This document shows, piece after piece, positions 1 through 10,600 of a stretch of DNA of 64,000 nt. Each line of letters opens with the position of its first letter. Position 1 is the first letter of the stretch. The position numbers were made by a program, and so were the translations under genes. The notes under the pieces are model-generated. The model saw only the letters and a program-made list of their open reading frames with translations, had not been told where the DNA came from and ran no database searches. The stretch spans positions 310,001-374,000 of the forward strand of contig NW_024881692.1 in the NCBI RefSeq assembly GCF_019059575.1. Direction: 5' to 3'. Source of the stretch: Amphibalanus amphitrite. Taxonomy: Eukaryota; Arthropoda; Thecostraca; Balanomorpha; Balanidae.

Positions 1-915
1 CCTGAGTCAGGGTTAGGTCGGTTCAAGGCTATGTAAACCGGTCAGGTAAGGTAAGGTTGTTTTAGTTTTTATCAGGCCATATTTTATTTTCAATCTTTTT
101 ATTCTTTATAATTTATGGAACTCTAGAGTGTTTTGTTACGTTACAATTCTACCGCACTTCGCACACATGGCGCGTAAACAAACATCGAAATGGCGCGTCT
201 CGGTAGGTAGCAGCCTGAGCCAGCGAGGTTTACCCAAGGCCGTATAAGAGGGTATACCGTGGGTACTTGTCGCAACTCGCAGGTAGTGTCATTTCGTTGT
301 GAAATACGTGAAACACAAATACGCGTGGTATAACAATAATGGTGATAGAACTCTAGCCACTAATATGAAGGTGGAATGGTCTTTATAGTCACCGTGGAAT
401 GGTCAAACCCAAACAAAAAATTTACCATTGAATGTGCCAGAACCATAGGTGTAGGAACAGGGGGGACGGGGGGGGCGGTGGCCCCCCCACTTTTCATAGT
501 GGGGGGGGCAGTAATGTTAACTGGCCCCCCCACCTTTTGCCGAACTTTTTAATGTATTTGTAGGTATCACCCTGAAGAACAAACTTGACGGTTCTCCGAC
601 CTGCTCTTCCATGAAGATTTCCATTTCATTAGGTGGAACTATGGTCATGAGTACCCAAATATAGGAACGTTCCCATTTTGGGGAACGGAGTTCCCAAATA
701 TGGGAACGGGCGTTCCCATTTATGAGAACGGAAGGTAACTTTTCGGCCGTTCGCCCATTAAAACTCATTATTTCTCTTATATAGGTCACTCTGTGTGGCT
801 TATTTATAATTTTTATGCTGATTTCGATCATTCCTCGTGCCCATCCTACCAGGCCTTTTGCCACTTACACTCATTAAGAAAGGAAAAAACTAGATTTTCC
901 ATGGGACTAGGTGTT
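1..915. other. Intergenic, no gene; palindromic GTTCCCA/TGGGAAC cluster
   Basis: I see no coding exon here. Positions 440-520 hold long G and C runs that resemble a transposon end also seen near 2,795 (a shared 'taggNgtaggaa' followed by G runs). Between 668 and 730 three near-palindromic units of the form CGTTCCCA-spacer-TGGGAACG lie in close succession. Similar units recur at about 1,940 and 2,265-2,600, on the other side of the TTAA element, so that element probably inserted into an older repeat. Confidence 0.5.
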
Positions 916-1923
916 TTAACCCGCGCACTGACGGGGGTCTGCGCCAACTTCGCACCGACGGGGGGCGGATGACCGCCCCCCCCCCCTGAGATCTCGAGAA
1001 CGAAGCAAGATAGCGACAAGCGGTAAACGGCATCGGATACATACGGTCAAGATCTACAAGTTTTACTAAGGTCATTTTCAGGTCAGGTCAAAGATGACGT
1101 CACAGGGGTCGAAAAAGTCAAAATGGCGGCACTAGATATGGAGAGAGTTTTTCTCGAATAACTTTCGAATTAGTCAAGATAGGAACAAACTAAGGGCATC
1201 ATCGTGATCCTCTCGTCAATCCGCATCGAATGATATATATGTTGACCTCGAAAGGTCAAGGTCAAAGGTTGACCTCAGGTCACGTGACCTCGAGGTCATC
1301 ATGTATATCATTCGATGCGTCTTGACGAGCTGAACACAATGAGACCATCCACGCGTCTGTATCCTGTTCCTGTACGGAGTTATTGGCCAAAAACCTTTGG
1401 TGACCTTTGATGACGTCACATGACCTCACAGCTGCCCAACAGCAAAACAGACCTCAAGGTAGTGAAGGTTGATCGTATATGAAGTCATGTAAAGTATATG
1501 GGGCCATTCCGACCCGTTTTAGTGGTAAAAACAGGGAGTTGATTTTTCCCTTATTGACTTATAATGGTGAGGTCGCGAAATTGACCTGACATTAGGTCAC
1601 CGATATCAAAATTCCGAGATATACAAATTGTAGCTACTAATGACCTAATAATATCCTGCGACTTTCAAAGGCCTCCGACATCTACTGTAGCTGTGGCACG
1701 GTGACAAAGTTGCAAAAAAGTGACTTGAGGTTGGGTCATTCAAAGTGACCTGGTGACCTGACCTTAAAAGGTAGGAAGTTCAAACTTGCACACCATGTGT
1801 AAAATTGATGAGGTTATAGTCATACCAAATTTCGCGGCGCTACGCGCCGCGGTTTTCCCGCTATTCGCGAAAAACCTCAGGGGGGGGGGCGGATATCCGC
1901 CCCCCCGTTGGTGCGCGGGTTAA
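916..1923. mobile_element. TTAA-flanked TIR element, copy 1 (MITE-like)
   Basis: A 1,000-bp element (920-1919) lies between two TTAA tetramers (916-919 and 1920-1923). Its ends are inverted: CCCGCGCAC..ACGGGGG on the left, and CCCCCGT..GTGCGCGGG on the right. Just inside each end is a G-run/C-run hairpin. No transposase is encoded. The core (about 980-1620) is almost identical to the core of the TTAA element at 53,615-54,603, but the terminal repeats differ. TTAA target duplication with CCC-starting ends is typical of piggyBac-type elements; that assignment is inferred. Confidence 0.8.
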
Positions 1924-2970
1924 GGGTGTAACATATTCAGCGTTCCCATTTTTGGATACTTCCTTGTGCTCGTCAACTATCGGTGATAAACAGACAGGTG
2001 CTTGACATGTCTCCACCCTCGGCGCGGACGGTGGATATAGGTATGGAAGACCTTGTTGAACATCGCTGAGCGTTGTGAATTACGTAATCCTGCAGAGGGG
2101 GGCGTCCCGCTGCGAGATCGACGGGAATAAAAGCGCAGAAGACCGGGCGAAACATGCGACGGTCTTGCCGGAAAGGTCATCTGATGATTGTTACGTTAAC
2201 AATAATTTGCGGCGTTGGACGTGATGCTTGTTAATGAAAAGAGCCCCTGAAAGGCGTCGGTGAAATCGTTCCCAATTTTTGGTACGCCGTTTCCATAATA
2301 AGGAACGCTTGCAGCGCCAGTGTACGAGAGCGTTCCCAAATTTGGGCTCGCGGCCCGGATGATGGACTGCTTTAGAAATAGGGGAACGATTTGAAACTAC
2401 GATGGGCCTTACAATATCAAACTCTTTCCCAACAATATTGAGGCAATTATCAGGCGGTTCACGATCGTTTTATATTTTTTGGACGTCATTTAACGGTTCT
2501 TTTTCTTGTTTTAAATAATTCCTACATGGCGTTCCCATATTTGGGTTTATCGTTCCCAAACATGGGAACGAAAATGCGTTCCCGAAAATGGGTACGCTTG
2601 ACCATAGATCCGCCTACCGATTTGTGCTTCATCGTTATTGAGTGCAATTTTCCTCCACCTAATGAAATGTAACTTTGTCAGAAGCAATGCGCGCTGCAAA
2701 GAGAGGCAATACTACTGGCGCCGCAGAATGCGTAAACGGCGTAAACTACCAATTTATGTTAGGCGGCCTTGCATTAGTTGATCGGTTACTGGCATAGGCG
2801 TAGGAATAGGGGGCAGGGGGCAATGGTCCCCACTCTCGAATGGGGGCCAGCAATGTAACTGCCCCCCCCCCCCACACACCTTTTGCTGACTTTTTCACTT
2901 CTCACTTTACACGCTCGCTCGTAATAAAAAGTGTTTTTGGATGCTTCTGGAATTAGTATGGGTGCCAACC
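1924..2970. other. Intergenic repeat debris with GTTCCCA palindromes
   Basis: There is no gene. CGTTCCCA..TGGG units occur near 1,940, 2,268, 2,328, 2,530, 2,552 and 2,577 and continue the cluster of 668-730. Near 2,795-2,880 a G-rich/C-rich stretch resembles the terminus at 440-520. Short reading frames here look random. Confidence 0.45.
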
Positions 2971-3019
2971 AGTGGCGGATCCAAGGTGGGGTCACATGGG
3001 TCATGCCCCCTTGGGGCCC

Positions 3020-3690
3020 GGGGGCACCACAGGCCTACCAGGGGCACCACCGACCTATCAGGGACACCACAGACCTGACAGGGGCACCACCGGCCTGTCA
3101 GGAGCACCACTGGTCTGCCAGGGGCACCACAGACCTGTCAGGGGCACCACAGGTCTTCCAGGGGCACCAAAGGCCTTCCAGGGGCACCACCGGCCTCGCA
3201 GGGGCACCTTGGGCCTGTCAAGGGCACCATGGACCTGTCAGGGGCACCTCAGGCTTGTCAGGGCCCAGGGGCACCAGTACCACAGTCCTTTCAGGAGCAC
3301 CACAGGCCTGTCAGGGGCACCAGAAGCCTAGCAGGTGCACCACAGGTCTGCCAGGGGCACCACAGACCTGCCAGGGGCACCACAGGCTTGCTAGGGGCAC
3401 CCACTGGCCTCGCAGGGGCACCTTGGGACTGTCGGGGGCATCACGTGCCTGTCGGGGACACATAAGGCTTGTCAGGAGCACCACAGTCCTGTCAGGGCCC
3501 AGGGGCACCAGCGGCCTAGCAGGGGCACCACCGGCCTCACAAAGGCACCATGGGCCTGTCGCTGGCACTTCAGGCTCGTAAGGAGCACCACAGTCCTTCC
3601 AGGGGCACCACAAACCTGCCAGGAGCACCTGCGGCCTAGCAGGGGCACCACAGGCCCACCAGGAACACCACAGGGCTGCCAGGGCACTTT
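3020..3690 (+). repeat. 20-bp minisatellite, roughly 30 copies
   Basis: The unit is about CAGGGGCACCACAGGCCTGT with point variants, in a head-to-tail array. Because 20 is not a multiple of three and the units rarely carry stops, long glycine/histidine/proline-like frames open on both strands; these are artefacts. The array follows a 'CAGTGGCGGATCCA'-like sequence (about 2,970) that resembles the terminal repeat of hAT-type MITEs, so it may be internal to a mobile element. Confidence 0.85.
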
Positions 3691-3697
3691 TGGATTT

Positions 3698-4385
3698 TGG
3701 ATTGATAATTCTTTTTTTTTGGGCCAAGTTATAGCGAAAAAAAAACTTCAAAATTGATGACGTAAAAATCTCAAAATCAACTTTTAGCAATTATAGACCA
3801 CGTAGCGCCAAACAAAGACCACCATTAGACTCGCCGTGACGAGCTGCATCGAATCTTTACCCATGTTGTGCAAAAATATCAACTTTGAAATTTGACATTT
3901 TTTGACCTGACATTGACCTGACCTCCACCAGGAAGTGACTTTAACTGTTTCTGATGTTCCTATAACCAACACCATTGAGTTTGAAATGAAAAATTGGCCA
4001 TAAAACATGCATCACACAGCCCTAGTAAAATTGGTTTCATGTGCTGACCCTTGCCATGGTGAGGTGACCTGACTTGTTACCTGACGTGGTATTATCAGTG
4101 ACCTCTAATAGCAACATGTGTGCTAGGCAACTGACGCCCTATCGCTGATTTTCGATAAAATGCGTTTACTCGGTGTTATAGTGCATTCCCCAGAAGACCC
4201 GTGGGCCGTGAACGGTGAAACATTTTGTCTTTGACCTGACCTGTGACGTCATCGGTGACCTCGAGGTCAATGAAATTGGATTTCCTTCGACAAACTTGAC
4301 AGGGCTTTCGAATGCCGTTTGAATTTGCCGGATCCTTCCAGTAGTTTCGGAGATACGATGGAGGGAATACCCCTCCCCCCCCCCC
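3698..4385. repeat. Interspersed repeat C, copy 1
   Basis: From 'ggccaagttatagcgaaaaa' to 'gagatacga' plus a C-run, this stretch matches 20,121-20,780 in the same order with scattered substitutions. It includes several TGACCTGACC runs. The right-hand C-run (4,374-4,398) marks the end of homology and is probably the element terminus. No coding potential is visible. Confidence 0.75.
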
Positions 4386-4505
4386 ACCACCACCACCAGT
4401 CGCGTTACAAACAGACCCCACCAGGTAGCGGGTTATTGTAACTGAACCTGATGAACCATCAACCGACAGGACCATATTCCATCAGACGGTAAACCACGGC
4501 CAGTC

Positions 4506-4691
4506 ATGTCAAATCCATCGACACAACCAGTGGAGCCACTTGCTGAACCAAAGTGTCATCATGAAGGGCTCCTTAACGAGGAATGGCCGCCGGAGAGGGA
4601 GAGCGATCCCATCGCCCTGGACGCTCGCTCAGAGAGCGACTTACAGCTGAATGTGAAGGAAGAGATCAAAATGGAAGTCTCTTCACCAAAG
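4506..4691 (+). CDS. DUF6729-like gene, exon 1 (start codon)
   Basis: The exon runs from ATG to a strong AAAG/gtaagt donor and encodes residues 1-62. The segment is acidic and polar. It ends with NVKEEIKMEV, which holds two overlapping psi-K-x-E SUMO acceptor motifs. It joins exon 2 in phase 0. Confidence 0.7.
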
Positions 4692-7600
4692 GTAAGTCTA
4701 GTGTGTAAACTGTAAATTAATGATAGTCCTCTACATTTTTTTTTTTTTACAATAACTTGATTTAGCATGCTAAAGCGCTGAAAACACCATGAATGCGTTC
4801 AGCTCAGTGATACTTATATACTGATATGAAATGTGACTGTTTCTGTGGCCTTGACATGAGGGAAATTTTTAAGTTAGTAGACTGAAAAAGTCAACTTATT
4901 GTTCATTGTGCGCTCGTTGGCGAGGGAAACGCGTTGTCGGTAAAGTCAACACATTGCAAGCTTGTTGTCAAAAGTTATTATAGAAAACGCTTTCGGTAAA
5001 AACGACAAATTTTCGGATGTTTTGCCGTACGCTAAATTGTTGACATTAGGTCAAATCTGATAATAATAATCGGGAAGACTTTTGAAAGAGCTATGAAATG
5101 CGTGATTCTGCGGCGCTGTAGCTCGTTTGGTTCCCGATAGGGGACTCGACTTAAGCACCGATTTGTGAAAAGTTGTCAAAATCGTGAACCAAAATTCGTG
5201 ATAACATTACTTTTGTGATGTCCGGTGACCTCAGCAATGACCTGATCGAGAAATGGCCTGTATGATTCTAAAAGGTCTTATGTGGGCTATCAATTGATTT
5301 TCTCTGCGTCATCGTAACTTTCTTACTTTTCGAGATAAGCTTGTGTGGCCGAATACGACCCTTGGTTGAGAGGCCCATCCGTCAGGTGTCTTAACCCTCG
5401 CATGTGTGCGGTGTTTGCCCCTCTTGGTTGGACCCCCCCCCCCCCCTTGCCGCTTGGCACCTGATCGAGCTAAAGCTTCGCGGAGAAAATGAACGTGCTG
5501 CCCGTGACGACAGGAAGCCAATGATACCCAATTTTAAGGTCCTAGGTAGTAGGTCATTGGCTGACCTTCCAGGTCAGGTCAATGACCCAAGAGTCGGGAA
5601 AATCGGGACCTGTTAAAAGTCGTAAAGTGTGGCTGCTACGGTTTTTTTGGGGTGCTGATCACGAATATCCTGTTAGTTCTGATCACAGATGATGTCTTTA
5701 AGCATTTAGACCAGGTCGGGTCAGGTCAGGTCAGGTCAACCAGTAGGGGTCGTGACTAGTATTCGTGGTACGTGTCAGCCGCCTCTGACAGCTTCGTAAC
5801 ATGTTACGAAGGCACCAAAACTACTTCGTAAATGTTCAAATTGTTTCTAAATTTGTTACCAAATTGTTACCAAAAGTTTCGTCGCGATCGGCCGCTTTTT
5901 GCGCGAGTTATTCGCGAAAAACCATGGGGGGAGTCCATTTGACCCCCCCCCCCCTAGGTACACATGCGAGGTTTAACCCTTTCCGGCACGGGGAAGGGTT
6001 GATGCAACCCCCCAAGGTTTTTCGCGAATAACTCGCGTGAAAAGCGACCGATCGCAACGAAACTTATAGTACCCTCGTATTGATCAATTTTACACCTACC
6101 CTGAAAATGTCATGACCCTGACCCAAATGACCTTTAAACTGTGACCTACTTTCCGAGACCATGTTTGGCCGGAATCGCGATTCGGCGTATGTTGGCTCGC
6201 ATTGGCCGCGCGTTTGCAAGTTTTTCGTGGTTTCAAACGTTCAAACATGTGATTTGATGTTGCTTCCATGCTTAAGGGTGGATGTCAAGGTCACCCGGAG
6301 GTCAGGTCAGGTCATTGACCTTTGGTGACCTCGGTCCACTTTTTCGATTTTTACATGTTTCTAGGCTAGTTTTTGGAGCTGAATTCGAATTTAGAACCAT
6401 CGAACATTTACGAAGTAGTTTTGGTGTCGACGTAACATGTTACGAAGCTGTCAGAGGCGGTTGACACGTACTACGAATACCCGTCACGACCCCTACCGGT
6501 TGACCTGACCTGACCTGACCCGACCGGGCCTAAATGCTTAAAGACAACATCTGTGATCAAAACTAGCACGATATTCGTGATCAGCACTCCGAATAACCCC
6601 ACAGCAGCCACACTCTACGACATTCTAACAGGTCCCGATTTTCCCGACTTTTGGGTCATTGACCTGACCTGGAAGGTCAACCGATAACTTATGACCTTGA
6701 AATTGGGTATCATCGGCTTCCTCTCGTGACGGGCAACACGCTTCTTTTTCCGCGAAGCTCTAGCTCGATCAGATGCCAAACGCGGGGGGGGGGGTCATAC
6801 CAACCCTCCCCCTTGTGCCGTCAAAGGACGCAAAATGGCCTGTGCCGGCGAGGGCTAAGAAAGTGAGACAATGGAAATGGAACTGATGTAAATATGGGTA
6901 CCTGTGTCCTTTTAGCTCATTTATGGAGGAAGAAGTAAAACATATCTCAAAAGAGTGCGTTTTATTTTGGTTCGTTGTAGGTTGAGCGGTCGTCTTCTCC
7001 GTTGTGGGACGACGATCCCCTGTCGCACGACGCTGAACAGTCCCCAGAGGAGGAGGAAAAATTCCGGTACCGGTCGCCGTCACCGTCTGAGGACTTCGTC
7101 GGCTTCACTGAGGTGGACCGGTACAGGTGAGGTTAACTAGGACTATTCGATAATCTGCTCAACGGATTATGGATGAAACCTAATCAATGTTAATGAGAGT
7201 AGTTCAATGCTTGGTTGAAGGGATGGAGCTGCTCTACAACATTACTTTCAGCGAATCGGTCCAGTGGCTGCTGAGGTATGAGCCTGGCATAAGCGTGACC
7301 ACGGCCGCTCATACTCAGAAATGTCTGCTCTTCTACGTTAGACTTAACTCGCTCCGCTGGCTTTGTTATAGGATTAATTGCACAAACCTACCAAAGTTTA
7401 TGACTAGAGCTTTCCCGTACGAGGTTTTAAAGTTCATGCTACTACTTTCAGATTTTTTGCCTACATACATGGCTCCGTCTTTTTCGACTTGCAGGACATT
7501 GGACCCTATTCCGGAAGGCTCACAGCTGATGGTATACGACGGAGGCGACTCGGCCCAGGAGCTGACTGTCCACTCGGAGACGTCTGGGGAGTCTAAAGCA

Positions 7601-10600
7601 GCTCCTACTGCCGGTCCGTCATCCTCAGAGTCAGGTCAGTGTACTGCTCATGTTTTGGGGCTATTTGATACTCTTTGAAGGGCGCTCTATTTGTGGGCCT
7701 TAACCCGCGCCGGACCTGGGGCTGTTTTGAGCAAGGCCAGAGGTATATGAAAAATTGCAGTGCCGTAACACTTTTCTCGCTTCTCATTGGTCAATAGCCC
7801 GTTGCCGGGGTAGCACGTTGCACGTGTGTGAGCGCGGGCTGGCGCGCGAACCGACCGCCGATTAGGGCTCCTATTAACGCCCTTTTAGGAGTGAATCCAT
7901 CAGATTTTGTCTAGTGTCAGCGGTTTTGCCTGCAGGGGGCAAAAACTGCCAAAATGGCCGATTTTTTTTTTGGATTTTTTCCCCTGCAATAACTGTAATT
8001 GACTCAAGCCTTGCACGAGCTTACTTTTACCGGCATCGTGTTCCTCTCGTCGAGACGCATTGAATGAAGTATAATTTGACCTTGAAAGGTCAACTTGAAA
8101 ATTTGACCTCAGGTCAACGTCACGACCTGACCGGAAAGGGTCATGTTGCGTATCAGTCGATCCGTATTCCGTATCGTCAAGCTGAACACATCTAAGGCGT
8201 TTTCATCGCTCTAGCATGCCTCTATCAAAAGTTATTTGCGAAAAACTGTTAGATACCATTCGTGACCTGAGATGACCTCAGGGGCATAAACGGGGGGGGG
8301 GGTCACGGATACCAGTTTCATGTTCAGTGTGTCTTAGTTACTTGTAATTCAGTGTTTGGAAGTGTTTATAATGGCATTCGTCTAAAAGAGGCGCCTTTCA
8401 ATTATCTCCCATTGACTCAGGGGAAAATGGGGGAACACCCCCCACCCCGATATCAGAAGTATGGAAAGGTCCAGGATGACAGCTGACTGGCTTTTGGCAG
8501 CGTGACGTCAACAGAAGTGCAGGTATAGGCAGTTAACCACTTTGTTTTAGGTGGTTGCGAGACTCCCAATTTTACGTTTCGTGAAAAAGGTGTCATACTT
8601 TTTGTAGCATAATTAGCAGAAGGAAACTTATCTAATTTGACAGACAATCATAGTCCTGAAGTAGTATTTTTGCCATAATTATGACCAGGGGTGCGGAGCC
8701 GGAGCCACCGGAGCCGGCATATTTTGCCCGGAGCCGGAGCCGTCAAAAAAGGGGCGGCTCCGGCTCCTTTTTTTTTGAAGAGGAAAAATGTCTTGACCTA
8801 GTTCGCCTTGACAGTACAAGGCAGTAAGACATGTGGTATTCAAAATATGAAAGTAGCCAAGGCCCTAAAAACAAAAATAGCCTTGTTATGCAAATACAGA
8901 ATCAACGTGTACCAATCCTATTGTCTTTTTTCTGCCACCCGTATTTAGTTGCATAGGGGATGTACTGAGTACTGAAGCCGGAGCCGGAGCCGGACCATTT
9001 TACTCGGAGCCGGAGCCGATGCCGGAGCTGCCATGACATTTCACCCGGAGCCGGAGCCGGAGCCGATTTTTTATCCGGAGCCGCATTCAACGAAGAACCC
9101 TTATGTTAGGGTACACATCAGAGCCACAATGTGGCTGTGTGCGCTAGTCCCGGCACGTGCTCGGGATTTTTTAATGGGAGGAGCACGACCTGCAGACGCC
9201 CCCATGCCAGAGAGCCCCAGGCCCCAGCCGTAAAAGTCGCCCGAGCTGGGCCCGAGATCGGGCTTCCCGGCCTTTTCAATACCTGGTTTTCAATAATCAT
9301 TTCAGCTCATTTTTAGACGGTCTTCGGTTGTGCTGGCGCCTGTGACGTATTGTTTAAGCGTTTAACTGATAAAAGGCTAAGCATTGCATCCACTGGATGG
9401 AACCGACCACACAAGAAGAAGGCTGTTTAAAGTTGGGCCCCCAATGCGAATGGGGCTGGCCCATGTGCCCCCCCCCCCTTTATGCGCCCTTGGCCGAGAC
9501 TATTCGGCGGCACTCCTAGCCGTCCAACCTATATAGAGAGAGAGCAACAGAGGGTCAACTACCCTGACCTGTCTTGTTTTCCGGCAGTTTGTGACGTGAG
9601 CTGCCATGAGTGGGACGGAGAATCTCCTGCTTCAGGACCCCTGAACGTCGTACCCGATATCAAGGTAAACATTGGTCTCTTTCCGTGTGCAATTTATCTG
9701 TGGATCAGCTGGCCTATACATTATACAAGGTACACCATTGTCGCATATCCTGACCGATGCGAGACTCACCCAGGCCTAAGCTATTATAAACCTCTTGAGC
9801 ATGGGCCACAGCCTTCAAGCGTTCAAATGCGTCTGCAAGTGCCCTAAAATATGCTGTGCATTCTAATGTGAGGCGCTCGTGCTGAGACGCAAGTTGCACG
9901 CTTTACAGCTGTATTTCAGCCTTGAGGTTCCAGCATGGGTTGCCCTCATAGCACCCAAGGGCGTATATAGCACCGCGCTGATCGGCGCTGGCGAATAGGA
10001 AAGTCATACCATCTTAGATCAACGAGACGTCATCTGGAGGCTGGAGCTCGACCTGATCAAACGGCCTTGCTCCTCTTTGGCACGAAATATTTAAGGGCGG
10101 CTGAGGCCAACGCCGGTCACCTCAAATCAGATCATCGAGCGTTGAATTACCTACTTTACACGCTGCACTTTTTAAACCGTAACGACCTTGGTTGTTAGTC
10201 CTTGACTGTTGTAGCGACGCTCCGTGACAGAGAAACGCAGAAGGCAATCATGCTTGTTTGACAAAGAGCCATGTGTGACATTCAGAGACCATTGTAATAC
10301 CTCGGAGATCGGCCCAGCCGTCTCAGCGGTTAGGGATCTGGGACCCTTTGAAAGTTTGAAACCTACGCAGGACCCTCGCACACTGACGTGAGGCTCTTAG
10401 AGGTGGGCGTGGGGCCAACTCAGAGCTAACGGCCGGTCCGAGCTGCCATGGCCAAGCGAGGGGGCTCAGGTAAACAAGCAATGTTGTAGTATCATATTTT
10501 GAAAGAGAAGTCGAACAATTACGATAATGAAATGTGCGATTTGTCTATAGATGTCACCTGTGGAGCGGCGTGGTCCTGCCGTGGAACGGAGCAGCTGTAC

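Noticed and set aside
2931-3790. Long plus- and minus-strand frames, including a 216-codon Gly/His/Thr-rich one
   Set aside because: They are produced by the 20-bp minisatellite, which is nearly stop-free in all frames; no start context, splice sites or domain.
8902-9316. Pro/Glu-rich frames on both strands
   Set aside because: They arise from GGAGCC hexamer repeats of a MITE.
10315-10375. tRNA-like look: CTCAGCGGTTAGG (A-box-like) and AGTTTGAAACC (B-box-like)
   Set aside because: Spacing is too short and no cloverleaf or tail could be folded; at best a decayed SINE.
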